DNA of 64,000 nucleotides from Verrucomicrobiaceae bacterium (GTDB lineage: Bacteria; Verrucomicrobiota; Verrucomicrobiia; Chthoniobacterales; Chthoniobacteraceae): assembly GCA_005791535.1 (NCBI GenBank), contig SXWH01000161.1:51461-115460 (forward strand). Direction: 5' to 3'. This document shows positions 27,001 through 36,343 of the stretch, piece by piece; position 1 is the stretch's first letter; every line of letters starts with the position of its first letter. The position numbers were made by a program, and so were the translations under genes. The notes under the pieces were generated by a model that ran no database searches, was not told where the DNA came from, and saw only the letters and a list, made by a program, of their open reading frames with translations.

Positions 27001-28830
27001 CTACTTCTCCATCACCCACTCCAGCGGGAAGCGCGCAAATACGAGTCCGGCAACATCGCCGCTCTCGTAGAGGATGCCGATGCGTCCGTCGCGCAAAACG
27101 GTCATGCTGGAATACATCGAAACACCGGGGTCGAGCAGCTTGCCGTCGCTCCAGGTTTTCCCATCATCGGTGCTATGCCGGATGGTCATGGCCACGCGGC
27201 GCGCGGCGTTGTTGGGATTTGAAAAGAGCAGCACTCCTTTCGGGTGGCTGACGAGACTTGCCATGCACGTCGGATCCGTGACCGCAAACCACGGCTCACT
27301 CCACTTTCCATCGCGCCAGCGGGCCCATGCGCGCTGGCCGGTGCGTGCCTCGTTTCGCATCGTGAGCAGCAGGGAACCGTCGCGGCATTCGGCGATTTGC
27401 GCCTCGCTGGTCGGCGGGCGTTCGGGAATCGGCGGCGGCGCGATTTTCCATGTGGTCCCGCCGTCGCGGCTTTCGATAAAGCACGAGTGCGCCACTCCGC
27501 CTTCGTCCTTGAATTGCGCGGGGAAAACCAGCGCGCCGTCGCGGAGCTGGATGCCGTTGCCGGGGCCGTTGAAAAGCAGCTTCCACTCGGGGCGCTTGAT
27601 CTGCGGCGTGATGCTCACCGGCTTGCTCCACGTGAGCCCATCGTCGGCGCTCTTTACGATCACGAACTGCCCGGTCTCGCCGGGCGTGATACCCGGCCCG
27701 CTGCCAAACCACGCACGCTTTCCCTTGCTCCAAAGCGCGGCGACAAAAATCGCGCCGGTCTTTGCATCCACGAGAACTGTCGGGTCGCCGACGCCATTGC
27801 CTGCCGAGCCGGGTTCTGCGGCGTCGAAGTCCATGACGCGCAGCATCGCGCTCCATGTCGCGCCGTCATCGGTCGAGCGCATCATGCCCACGTCGATGTC
27901 TCCGGGCAAATCTCCTCCGCCCTTGTTACGCGCATCGAAGACCGCGATGAGCGTGCCACGCGGCGTGGTGGCCAACCCGGGAATGCGGTAGGTGTGCACT
28001 CCGTCCTGGCCGCGCTTGCGAACGGTTGTGCGAAAAATGCGGGGATCGTCCGGAAGCCCGGGCGCCTTTGGCTGCTGTGCTTCCGGGAGGTCAACGGGTG
28101 AACCCCAGCGCGTAGCGAGGTCCTTCTCGATCGCGGTAAGCCTTTCGCCCTCGAGTGCCGCGTTGAAAACGAGCACCTCCGCGACATCGCACGCGAGACC
28201 ACTTTTTGTCGCGACATTTGCGCCGAGGATGAATCCACCGAGCGGCGCGGCGACGCCCGTATCGAGTGCTTTTTCGTCGCCGCCGATGCGGTGAATGTAT
28301 CGGGTCGTGAGCGGTCCGGTCTTTTTGAAAACTGCCGAGTGAACCTGCCACTCCCCGACTCTCGCCGTGTGCGTATCAGCGCCGACTTGTTCCGGGCCGG
28401 CTGCCTTGGATGCGAGGCCGAGATTCCAGTTTCCCTTGCGCGTCTGCACCCGCGTCATCCCAGCCATCGTCGAGCCATCGAATAGAAATCCATCCTTGGA
28501 ATCTGTGAGCCGCATAAGCGCGACAACCGTGCATCCGTCACCCAGCGTCCCCCAATTGCCCGCAGGCTGCCAAAGCGCGGATTCGCCGTCGAATCGCACC
28601 ACCGTCCGCTCGCCTGTCGCGGTTCCCACGCGCCTCGCCAGCGGCAGTCCCGACGCACGCCCCAGCGACTTCGCAGCACCGGATGCCGCCGCGTTTTCCC
28701 ACGTCCGCACATTCGCGCCATCGGCCTTGATTCCCTCGGAAAGATACCACGCATGGAGATTCTCCGGTTCGGCGGAAAAAGCCGTATTCGCGATGAGGAC
28801 GCAGGTTGAGATGAAAGTGAGGCGAGTCAT
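27001..28830 (-). CDS. Secreted exo-alpha-sialidase (GH33-like) with N-terminal LamG-type domain
   Basis: 609 residues from ATG 28830. Signal peptide MTRLTFISTCVLIANTAFSAE, an N-terminal concanavalin-type (LamG) domain (about 30-260, HAWYLSEGIKADGANVRTWEN), then the catalytic propeller. Its HTYRIPGLATTPRGTLIAVF near 279 carries the YRIP arginine of the sialidase triad, and four Asp boxes follow: STDDGATWS, SADDGLTWS, SRDGGTTWK, STDDGKTWS. The family releases terminal sialic acid from glycans; the esterase encoded in this cluster would remove O-acetyl groups that block such enzymes. The open frame extends to 29400 but the first 190 codons overlap the divergent gene and lack a signal, so the shorter start is chosen. 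Confidence 0.9.
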   Translation of the reverse strand: MTRLTFISTCVLIANTAFSAEPENLHAWYLSEGIKADGANVRTWENAAASGAAKSLGRASGLPLARRVGTATGERTVVRFDGESALWQPAGNWGTLGDGCTVVALMRLTDSKDGFLFDGSTMAGMTRVQTRKGNWNLGLASKAAGPEQVGADTHTARVGEWQVHSAVFKKTGPLTTRYIHRIGGDEKALDTGVAAPLGGFILGANVATKSGLACDVAEVLVFNAALEGERLTAIEKDLATRWGSPVDLPEAQQPKAPGLPDDPRIFRTTVRKRGQDGVHTYRIPGLATTPRGTLIAVFDARNKGGGDLPGDIDVGMMRSTDDGATWSAMLRVMDFDAAEPGSAGNGVGDPTVLVDAKTGAIFVAALWSKGKRAWFGSGPGITPGETGQFVIVKSADDGLTWSKPVSITPQIKRPEWKLLFNGPGNGIQLRDGALVFPAQFKDEGGVAHSCFIESRDGGTTWKIAPPPIPERPPTSEAQIAECRDGSLLLTMRNEARTGQRAWARWRDGKWSEPWFAVTDPTCMASLVSHPKGVLLFSNPNNAARRVAMTIRHSTDDGKTWSDGKLLDPGVSMYSSMTVLRDGRIGILYESGDVAGLVFARFPLEWVMEK

Positions 28831-28900
28831 GTTGCGAGGCTTTAACCCGCTCGACCGCGGGGTCACAGCGGAAACTGGAATGTCTGCGCACCGTACAAGA

Positions 28901-28921
28901 CCTGTCTGATGAAAAGACAGG
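28901..28921. promoter_or_regulatory. Candidate regulator dyad in the divergent sialidase / PEP-CTERM region
   Basis: CCTGTCT-N7-AGACAGG, a perfect 7-bp dyad, 71 bp from the sialidase start and 49 bp from the start of the autotransporter-repeat gene. It is centred to control both directions and matches the dyad at 25643 in 17 of 21 positions. A stem-loop in mRNA is an alternative reading, but the duplication favours a protein site. Confidence 0.55.
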
Positions 28922-28969
28922 CGCCTTGAGCATTGCGAAACAGGATCCGACTGCAATGGTCGATGCGCC

Positions 28970-31900
28970 ATGAAAAGTTCAAGCCGCTCTTTCGCCTGCA
29001 AAGCTTTGCCACTCGCTTTCTCAATCGCCGCGATAATTCCGCAACTCCACGCGGCGACGATCGTGAAGGAAAACAACGTTAACGCGCTTAATCTCACGAC
29101 CTCGTGGGTCGGTGGCGTGGTGCCAACGAACGCGGACACTGCCGAATGGAACAGCACCGTCCTCGTGGCAAACACCACAGCCGCTCTCGGTGGCAACGCC
29201 GACTGGCTCGGCATGCGCGTAGTTTCCCCCGGCGGCGCGATCACTGTCACACACGCAGCGGGCCAGTCGCTCACCATCGGCTCCGGCGGGATTGACCTCT
29301 CCACGGCGACGCAAAACCTCACGCTGCTCAGCACCACAAACGTCGCCGGTGACATTGCAATTGGTGCGAGCCAGACTTGGAACGTGGGAGCGGGTCGCAC
29401 CCTTCAGTTATTCAGCAATTCCAACACGGCGAACCAGCGCCTCACCGGCTCCGGCAATATCGAGGTCACCGGCGGCGGCATCGTGCGGCTTTTGACCGGC
29501 GACGCGGGCAGCACCACTTTCACGGCTGGGAACGGAAACGACACCTTCACGGGGAACTGGACCATCAGTAACGGCTCGGTGCGCGGACTTCGCAATGGCA
29601 CCCATGCTTGGGGACAGGGAGCCATATTCATGAACGGCGGCACCATCGGCCAGGAGCAGGGTAGCTGGACATGGACGAACAACATTGTGCTGAATGCCGC
29701 CACGACATCCACAATAGACGATTTCAATACGAGCGGAACTACGCGTTCTCTTAAATTGCAAGGCGTGCTTTCAGGCAGCGGCAATCTTGTGTTCGCGGAG
29801 ACTGGTGCGGGCGGACAGTCGAATGAAACCGGCTACATCCTTACGAACACGAACACCCTAAGCGGCACAGTTACCATCAATTCCCCAGCAGTTTTACGCA
29901 TCGGAGGTGTGGGCGGCAATGACACGACCACCGGCGCGGGCACCACCGGCACGCTCGGGACGGCCTCAGTCGTGAACAACGGCACACTTGTGCTGGCGCG
30001 GACCAATACTTGGGAATTCGCCAATGCTATTTCGGGAACCGGACTAGTCCGCATCGGTCTGACAAGCACCCCAGCGTCGCACATTCTCACGCTCAGCGGC
30101 AACAACTCCCACACCGGCGGGACTACAATTCAAACTGCACTAACGCTAAGAATCGCCCATGCCAACGCTCTCGGAACAGGGGCTTTCACAATTGGCGGCA
30201 ATGGCATTTTTGACAACGTGACAGGCGGTCCGCTTACGCTGGGCAACGCGTTCACGCTCAGCGGAGGAAGCCCGACGTTTAACGGCACCAATGATATGAC
30301 TTTTACCGGTGCTGTTTCGCTTGCTGCAGCAAACAGGACGATCACGGTAAACGGAGGAACGCTCGCGCTCACGAACAACATCTCTCAGGATGCGACGGCA
30401 AGGAACTTTACCAAGCAGGGCGTCGGTACACTCGTGATGGGAGGCACGAACAGCTATACAGGAACTACGCTCGTCAGCGCGGGAACGCTGAATCTTGATT
30501 ACGGAACGAACGATACGACCAAACTCGCAGACGCAGCGGCATTGACACTCGGCAGCGCAAGCATTGTTTTATCGGGAGCAAGCGGATCGCACAACGAGAT
30601 CGTTCTTTCCACCACGATTAACGGCATGGCTCTGACCCGCCGCAGCGGCACAAACGCTGCAGAAATTTCCCTCGGGGCAATTACGCGCAGTACCGGCGGA
30701 TTTCTCGATGTTGAGAGCGCCAACCTTGTCAATACAACCACCACAAACCTCAACGGCATCATTCAAGGCGTGACACTTGGCGGAGCCAATCTCGCCGCGA
30801 ACGATGGTTCGAACAACGTGGTTGCGTTCACCGGTTACAGCGATGTGACGCGTCTCGAATCCGGTACGAAAACGATTTCCGATGGCGCAACGCAGCAGAT
30901 TCGCATCGTCGATGGAAGTGGCAGCGCACCCGCCAATATCACGCTGGCAGCGGCAGGGACCACAAATATCAACAGCTTCGTAAACTCCTCGACGGGCGGC
31001 GCGACGACCGTCACGGTTGGAACCGGTAACACACTACGCCTCGGCGCTGCGGGCGCGGTCTTAGCGGGAGCTGGCACTGCTGGCGTTGCGATCACGGATG
31101 GCACATTGACCGTCGGTGGCGCGGACAACACCGCAGGCGATCTGCTTCTTTCCAACTCCGGCGCAACAATGATTGTCTCGTCGGCCGTTTCGAACAACGG
31201 CACTGGTAACGTCACGGTGACGAAAGCAGGCACCGGCACCGCGGTTCTTTCCGGACTGAACACCTACACTGGCGCCACGGTCATCCGCACCGGCATCCTC
31301 GAAGTCACCGGCGGGTCGGCTATTCCAGACGCAGGCGCGGTTACCATCTTCACTGGCGGCGGGCTGAAACTCAGTGCAAATGAAACGATGGGGGCACTCA
31401 CAGGCGGCGGGTTGAATGGAACAGTGGAAGTCGGAACCTTCACACTCGGGATCAGCTATACCGGTACCGGTTCGATCCTCCGCGCCGCGATTAGCGGCAC
31501 TGGCGAAATCGTCAAATCGGGCACTGGCGAGATTGCTTTGGAGGGCAACAATCCCTTTTCGGGAAAGTACACAGTAAACGATGGAACGGTAGCGTTCCGC
31601 ACGACAACGTCTGAAAATGGGAAACCAAAGATCTCGCTTTCCGGTGCCGGCAGCCTTGCGATTGGCAATGACTTCGTAGGGACCTCTGCAACGATTAGTG
31701 AACTCTCGGGGTCGGGCACCGGAACGGTGAATCCGCAATTCGATCAGCAGTTCGGAATTCGCACCCTCGAAGTGGAGCAAGCCACCAACACCGTATTTTC
31801 ACCCGTGCTTCGCGATGGAGACGCCAATCGCATCTTGGGCTTGACAAAATCCGGCGCTGGCACGCTCGAACTTTCGGGCGCGAACACCTACACTGGTCCT

Positions 31901-32467
31901 ACTACCGTAAACGGCGGCACACTCCTCGTCAGCGGCAGCCTCAGCGGAAGCAGCGTAGTCACCGTAAATGGCGGCACCCTTGCGGGCGACGGCCCCGTCG
32001 GCGCGGTCACGCTGAATGCGGGTGGCACTGTTGCGCCTGGTGCGAGTCCGGCGATTCTGGCAGCTGGAAATCTCAACTTCAATGGCGGCACGCTCGCGCT
32101 CGAACTCAACGGTATCACGGCGGGCACGGATTACGATCAGCTCAGCGCGACGGGCAGCGTGGCTTTCAGCGCCAATACACCGCTCACGCTTTCGCTCGGC
32201 TTCGATCCGGTGGATGGCGTGGACGCGTTCACGATTGTCAGCAACGACCTCGCTGATTCCGTGAATACGGCGGGCGGTCTCTTCAGCTTTGGCGGAACTC
32301 CGCTTGCTCAAGGAGCAACCTTCACCGCGAGCGGTCAGGCATTCTCCATCAGCTACACGGGCGGCGATGGAAATGACGTCGTGCTCACCGCTGTTCCGGA
32401 GCCCGCAAGCATCGCGATGCTTCTCGGCGGGCTTGGCATTCTCGGTGCGCGCCGCCGCAGCCGTTAA
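28970..32467 (+). CDS. Autotransporter-type beta-strand-repeat protein with PEP-CTERM anchor
   Basis: 1165 residues: signal region (FACKALPLAFSIAAIIPQLHA), then a long Gly/Thr/Asn-rich beta-helix built from autotransporter-associated beta-strand repeats, for example GTLVMGGTNSYTGTTLVSAG, GTAVLSGLNTYTGATVIRTG, GTLELSGANTYTGPTTVNGG and SGSSVVTVNGGTLAGDG. It ends VPEPASIAMLLGG ... GARRRSR, a classic PEP-CTERM sorting tail (motif, hydrophobic helix, arginine cluster) that an exosortase would process. There is no C-terminal beta-barrel, so despite the repeats it is not a self-exporting autotransporter. No exosortase gene lies in the window. It is divergent from the sialidase gene and may share its operator. 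Confidence 0.9.
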   Translation: MKSSSRSFACKALPLAFSIAAIIPQLHAATIVKENNVNALNLTTSWVGGVVPTNADTAEWNSTVLVANTTAALGGNADWLGMRVVSPGGAITVTHAAGQSLTIGSGGIDLSTATQNLTLLSTTNVAGDIAIGASQTWNVGAGRTLQLFSNSNTANQRLTGSGNIEVTGGGIVRLLTGDAGSTTFTAGNGNDTFTGNWTISNGSVRGLRNGTHAWGQGAIFMNGGTIGQEQGSWTWTNNIVLNAATTSTIDDFNTSGTTRSLKLQGVLSGSGNLVFAETGAGGQSNETGYILTNTNTLSGTVTINSPAVLRIGGVGGNDTTTGAGTTGTLGTASVVNNGTLVLARTNTWEFANAISGTGLVRIGLTSTPASHILTLSGNNSHTGGTTIQTALTLRIAHANALGTGAFTIGGNGIFDNVTGGPLTLGNAFTLSGGSPTFNGTNDMTFTGAVSLAAANRTITVNGGTLALTNNISQDATARNFTKQGVGTLVMGGTNSYTGTTLVSAGTLNLDYGTNDTTKLADAAALTLGSASIVLSGASGSHNEIVLSTTINGMALTRRSGTNAAEISLGAITRSTGGFLDVESANLVNTTTTNLNGIIQGVTLGGANLAANDGSNNVVAFTGYSDVTRLESGTKTISDGATQQIRIVDGSGSAPANITLAAAGTTNINSFVNSSTGGATTVTVGTGNTLRLGAAGAVLAGAGTAGVAITDGTLTVGGADNTAGDLLLSNSGATMIVSSAVSNNGTGNVTVTKAGTGTAVLSGLNTYTGATVIRTGILEVTGGSAIPDAGAVTIFTGGGLKLSANETMGALTGGGLNGTVEVGTFTLGISYTGTGSILRAAISGTGEIVKSGTGEIALEGNNPFSGKYTVNDGTVAFRTTTSENGKPKISLSGAGSLAIGNDFVGTSATISELSGSGTGTVNPQFDQQFGIRTLEVEQATNTVFSPVLRDGDANRILGLTKSGAGTLELSGANTYTGPTTVNGGTLLVSGSLSGSSVVTVNGGTLAGDGPVGAVTLNAGGTVAPGASPAILAAGNLNFNGGTLALELNGITAGTDYDQLSATGSVAFSANTPLTLSLGFDPVDGVDAFTIVSNDLADSVNTAGGLFSFGGTPLAQGATFTASGQAFSISYTGGDGNDVVLTAVPEPASIAMLLGGLGILGARRRSR

Positions 32468-32537
32468 GCGAATTCATGCTCAAAGGTGCCACTCATTCCG
32501 CGAGGCCATCTTTGGCACGCTGCGATTGCACGCCAGT

Positions 32538-33590
32538 TTAGCCACGCCAGCCGCGCCAGAGCCACACGAGCGTATCCGCCAGCGTATGCTGGGAGACCTT
32601 GCCGTCGCAGTGGCCGGTGCCTTTTGAGAAGACATAGCGGTGATGGTATCCTTTGGCTTTCAGCGCCGCTGCGGTGCGTTCGCCGGCCATCACCCAATTG
32701 TGGTATGTGCTCTCCGGGTCCTTGGCGCGCAGATCGTTCTCGGAGACATGTGTGAAAATCCGCAGCGGCTTCCTGTCCGTCTTCTCGATGAGTTTCATGC
32801 CGGAGTGATATTCCCACGCGCCGAGCGGGAACTTTGCCTCCTCGGGTGCATCGTCGTCCTGCTGATCCACAAAAGTTCCCGAGTATGCGACGATCCGCCG
32901 GAATAGATCCGGGCGAAACCAGCCCATCGTCAGCGCTGCAGCACCGCCTGAACTGCATCCGATAACGCCGCGGCCCCATGGGTTGCTCGTGAATGCGAGT
33001 TTCGGATACGCAGCTTTGATCTCCGGATTCGCGAGCACCGCAGGGAGAACTTCATCGTTGATGAACCGCGCGAGGCGGTCCGACATCGTATCGTATTCAA
33101 GACCGCGCTGGCTGTTCTTTCCGTCGTTCCCGCCGTTCTCCACTGCGATGGCGATGAATGGCGGCAGCTTCCGGTTTGGGTCCTTGGAAATCGTAAGATT
33201 ATCCAGCGCATTGCGCACGAGATTCAGCGGTCCCGGGCCGTCATGGATCACCATCAGCGGCGCCGCGGTGCCGTCCTTATACGCAGCGGGAATGTACACA
33301 AAAATCTTCCGCTCCTTCCGGACTTCCTTCTTCGCAGGTTCCAGCGTCGCGTCATCGCCGCGGAAGATTTTGCTGTCCGCCAGTTTCATGGTGAACTGGA
33401 ACTGCTTTCCCTTGGGATTCCCTAGGTCGGTAAGCTCCGGAGCCTTCGGATATTCCGGCCCGACGGTGAAATTCCCATCCCCTTCGTTGCCCGGATTCTC
33501 CGCGGGTGGTTCCACAGGACGCGCATTCTGCGCGTGCAGGTTTGCAGAGACGAGGAGGAGTCCGGCGGAGATGAAATGAATGATCTTCAT
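32538..33590 (-). CDS. Secreted esterase, Esterase_D/Fes-like alpha/beta hydrolase
   Basis: 350 residues from ATG 33590, with signal peptide MKIIHFISAGLLLVSANLHAQ. A beta-sandwich-like front (KQFQFTMKLADSKIFRGDD) resembles the N-terminal domain of enterochelin-esterase-like proteins; the hydrolase core reads IFVYIPAAYKDGTAAPLMVIHDGPG, WGRGVIGCSSGGAAALTMGWFRPDLF (nucleophile Ser within GCSSG near 212) and a C-terminal HHRYVFSKGTGHCDGKV with the likely catalytic His. This family includes acetyl-xylan, feruloyl and siderophore esterases; substrate cannot be told. An upstream in-frame ATG at 33668 would add 26 residues without a signal and is rejected. The region 33591-33821 to the divergent DUF1501 gene shows no recognised element. 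Confidence 0.85.
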   Translation of the reverse strand: MKIIHFISAGLLLVSANLHAQNARPVEPPAENPGNEGDGNFTVGPEYPKAPELTDLGNPKGKQFQFTMKLADSKIFRGDDATLEPAKKEVRKERKIFVYIPAAYKDGTAAPLMVIHDGPGPLNLVRNALDNLTISKDPNRKLPPFIAIAVENGGNDGKNSQRGLEYDTMSDRLARFINDEVLPAVLANPEIKAAYPKLAFTSNPWGRGVIGCSSGGAAALTMGWFRPDLFRRIVAYSGTFVDQQDDDAPEEAKFPLGAWEYHSGMKLIEKTDRKPLRIFTHVSENDLRAKDPESTYHNWVMAGERTAAALKAKGYHHRYVFSKGTGHCDGKVSQHTLADTLVWLWRGWRG

Positions 33591-33821
33591 TCCGCCCGCA
33601 TATCGATTGCCCGCCGCGCATGCAACCGGCATGACACGACGTTTAGAAACCACGAACCCATGCAACAAGTGCGCCCGCCCAAACTGTACGCCCGAATGCT
33701 TTCAACTGCGCACCGTTTCTTGACCACCGATCACAGCCAAATTGGAGCCGATCCACCCGGAATACGCGCGGATTCCCGTTGTCCAAAACGCGGCATCGCG
33801 TGCTATCACTTCGCAAACACC

Positions 33822-35243
33822 ATGAATCCTTCCCGACCATACGAATGCACCGGCATCGGGCCGCGCGCATTCACCCGCCGCGAGCTTCTCCAATCCGTTT
33901 CGGCCGGATTTGGGTGGATGGCATTTTCCGCCTTAACCTCGCAGGCCGCTGCAGCCGAAAAGTCGCCGCTCGCACCAAAGCCACCTCATTTCCCGGCGCG
34001 GGCGAAGCGGATCATCTTTCTCGCGATGCAGGGCGGCCCGGCGCATCAGGACATGTTCGACTACAAGCCGAAGCTGAAGGAGGACCACGGCAAGCCGAGC
34101 GGAATTCGCGGCGGGAATAAGCTCGTTGGATCGCCTTTCGAGTTCCGCCAGCACGGTCAGGGCGGGCTTTGGATCAGCGAGCTTTTTCCGGAATTGAGCA
34201 CCCATGCAGACGAGTTGTGCCTGCTGCGCTCGATGCATACGGACATCCCAAACCACCCGCAGGCGTTCGTGCAAATGCACACGGGCAGCGCCCAATTTGT
34301 TCGGCCGAGCATGGGGGCCTGGGTGCTTTACGGGCTCGGCACGGAGAATGAGAACCTGCCCGGATTCATCACAATCGCCCCGCCGCTCGCGCAGGGCGGC
34401 GCGCAAAACTACGGCAGCTCGTTCCTTCCCGCATTCTATCAAGGCACTCGCATCGGTTCCGCGAAGGAAAAGGGCGAAGGCGATGCTCCGGCAGGCAGTT
34501 CGCAAATTCCGAATCTGCGCAACTCCGACCTCCCGCCTGACCTACAGCGCAAGCAACTCGACCTCGTGCAGGCGATGAATCACGACTACCTCGTAAAGAC
34601 ATCGGGCAACAAGGAGGTCGAAGGAGTGATCCAGTCATTCGAACTCGCATTTCGCATGCAGACCGAGGTTCCCAAAGTGATGGATATCTCGCGCGAGTCG
34701 GCAGCCACATTAAAGATGTACGGCATCGGCGAAGGCCAGACGGACGGCTTCGGGCGACAGTGCCTCATGGCCCGGCGCTGCATGGAGGCGGGCGTGCGCT
34801 TTGTCGAACTTTGCCACCCGGGGTGGGACCAGCATCAGGGCCTTTCTGCGCGCCTGCGCGCAAACTGCACAGCCATCGACAAACCCATCGCCGCCTTGAT
34901 TCACGATTTGAAAACCACCGGTTTGCTGAAAGACACGCTCATTATCTGGGGCGGCGAATTCGGCCGCACGCCGGACAGCCGGCGCGACGACGGTCGCGAC
35001 CACAACGCGAAAGGCTATACCATGTGGATGGCCGGCGGCGGCGTGAAAGGCGGCACGAGCTACGGCGCGACCGATGATTACGGATACAAGGCCGTGGAAA
35101 ACCCTGTTCACATACACGACCTCCACGCAACAGCGCTGCACATGCTCGGCCTCGATCACGAAAAACTCACCTACCGATACGCAGGACGCGATTTTCGGCT
35201 CACGGACGTCCACGGCAAAATCGTTAAGGATATTCTGAGTTGA
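33822..35243 (+). CDS. DUF1501 domain protein, Tat-exported
   Basis: 473 residues from ATG 33822. Twin-arginine signal in FTRRELLQSVSAGFGWMAF. The body is a sulfatase-like DUF1501 fold: RIIFLAMQGGPAHQDMFDYKP, LWISELFPELSTHADELCLLRS, QMHTGSAQFVRPSMGAWVLYG, RQCLMARRCMEAGVRFVELC, TLIIWGGEFGRTPDSRRDDGRDHNAKGYTMWMAGGGVKGG and YRYAGRDFRLTDVHGKIV. DUF1501 genes usually sit beside a DUF1549/DUF1553 cytochrome-type gene; here none adjoins. An in-frame upstream start at 33534 is discarded because it would place 96 residues before the Tat signal. The stop is 32 bp before the next start. Confidence 0.9.
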   Translation: MNPSRPYECTGIGPRAFTRRELLQSVSAGFGWMAFSALTSQAAAAEKSPLAPKPPHFPARAKRIIFLAMQGGPAHQDMFDYKPKLKEDHGKPSGIRGGNKLVGSPFEFRQHGQGGLWISELFPELSTHADELCLLRSMHTDIPNHPQAFVQMHTGSAQFVRPSMGAWVLYGLGTENENLPGFITIAPPLAQGGAQNYGSSFLPAFYQGTRIGSAKEKGEGDAPAGSSQIPNLRNSDLPPDLQRKQLDLVQAMNHDYLVKTSGNKEVEGVIQSFELAFRMQTEVPKVMDISRESAATLKMYGIGEGQTDGFGRQCLMARRCMEAGVRFVELCHPGWDQHQGLSARLRANCTAIDKPIAALIHDLKTTGLLKDTLIIWGGEFGRTPDSRRDDGRDHNAKGYTMWMAGGGVKGGTSYGATDDYGYKAVENPVHIHDLHATALHMLGLDHEKLTYRYAGRDFRLTDVHGKIVKDILS

Positions 35244-35275
35244 GCGTTTCGTCTTGTTGGGCAAGAAGTTTGGCG

Positions 35276-36343
35276 ATGTTGAAGCTCCTCGCCTTCCTCG
35301 CCACCACCGTCACTGTCGCCGCGCATCCCTTCGGAGCGCCGCTCGCGCCTGCGCAGCGGACGCCCGTACTCTCGCAACTCGCACAAACGGACACCGCGCG
35401 GCGTACGCTCGCAATCGCCCGCCTGCGTGCGGACGGCTCCGCGATGGCTGGAGCAGACGTCAAAGCCGCGCTCGCAAAAATCGACGCGTCTGCAACCGCC
35501 TCGATGAAGAACCTCATGCGCTCCACGAAGCCCGCCGACTCAACGGTGGAGAACCTTCGGCGCGACTTTCGCGATTGGAAGGCCGCCGCCGACGCGGCGC
35601 GCGCGATCGTTCAAACGGACCACCACAAGAACAGCGCGAAGTTTGCCGAAATGGATCGCGCCTACCAAAAAGCGGAGGCTGCGTTTGAGAAAGTCACACG
35701 CGGCCTGAAACTCGGCGGCAATTCGGACGCTGCGCGCCTGCTTGAAGCGACCACGCTCGTCGCACAAATCCGGCGCGAACAACTCTGGGCAGACGGCAAG
35801 CCCGCGGAGATTTCCGTGCTCGCAATCGGCGACCTCGCCAAAGCCGAGATGCCGGCGATCGGGCTCGAACAATTTGTTGTCGAAATGGAACCCTTCCTCG
35901 CACTGCGCGAGCACCACCGGCTCATCACCGCGATGCACGCGCAGATGAAGACCGCGAAGCCCGAAGCGGTGCAATTTGCGGAACTGCTCAACAGCCGCCG
36001 GCTTATCGTCGGAATGAAGCCGCTGCTGCTGGGCGAGAAACTTAGTGCCGCGTGCGCTCAGCACTCCGAAGAAATGGTGACGCTCAAATACTTCGCCCAC
36101 GAATCGCCGGTTCCCGCGAACAAATCGCCGTGGGACCGAGTCAAAAACGCCGGCTTCGAAGGCAGCGGCGGCGGCGAATGCATTTACGCCGGCGGCTCGG
36201 CACCACGCGATGCGCACACTGGCTGGTGGTACAGCGACGGCCACCGCCTGATCCTGTATTCCGAAGCCACCGCGCAAGGCATCGCGAAATTCGGGAACCA
36301 CTGGACGTTCATGACCGGCAACTTCGCCAAACTACCGCTTTAG
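35276..36343 (+). CDS. Secreted CAP (SCP/PR1)-domain protein with helical N-terminal half
   Basis: 355 residues from ATG 35276; a TTG at 35240 would add 12 residues and is unlikely. Signal peptide MLKLLAFLATTVTVAA. Residues about 25-240 are Ala/Lys-rich and helical (AALAKIDASATASMKNL, AAADAARAIVQ), possibly a coiled-coil stalk. The last ~120 residues are a CAP domain: LNSRRLIVGMKPL, CAQHSEEMVTLKYFAHESP, SPWDRVKNAGFEGSGGGECIYAG, HTGWWYSDGHRLILYS, NHWTFMTGNF. The His and Glu pattern of CAP cavities is present. Bacterial CAP proteins are mostly uncharacterised secreted proteins. Confidence 0.85.
   Translation: MLKLLAFLATTVTVAAHPFGAPLAPAQRTPVLSQLAQTDTARRTLAIARLRADGSAMAGADVKAALAKIDASATASMKNLMRSTKPADSTVENLRRDFRDWKAAADAARAIVQTDHHKNSAKFAEMDRAYQKAEAAFEKVTRGLKLGGNSDAARLLEATTLVAQIRREQLWADGKPAEISVLAIGDLAKAEMPAIGLEQFVVEMEPFLALREHHRLITAMHAQMKTAKPEAVQFAELLNSRRLIVGMKPLLLGEKLSAACAQHSEEMVTLKYFAHESPVPANKSPWDRVKNAGFEGSGGGECIYAGGSAPRDAHTGWWYSDGHRLILYSEATAQGIAKFGNHWTFMTGNFAKLPL

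Noticed and set aside
28831..29400. 190-codon upstream extension of the sialidase frame
   Set aside because: It overlaps the divergent PEP-CTERM gene, shows no homology, and would hide the signal peptide at 28830.
29300..32400. Tandem repeats in the autotransporter-type gene as a CRISPR or satellite array
   Set aside because: The repetition is at protein level (beta-strand repeats), with variable codons and lengths; it is coding sequence.
32468..32537. GTGCCA/TGGCAC pairing after the PEP-CTERM gene as a terminator
   Set aside because: The 6-bp arms are separated by about 20 bases and no T-run follows; too weak to call.
33591..33668. 26-residue N-terminal extension of the esterase
   Set aside because: The shorter start gives a proper signal peptide; the extension does not.
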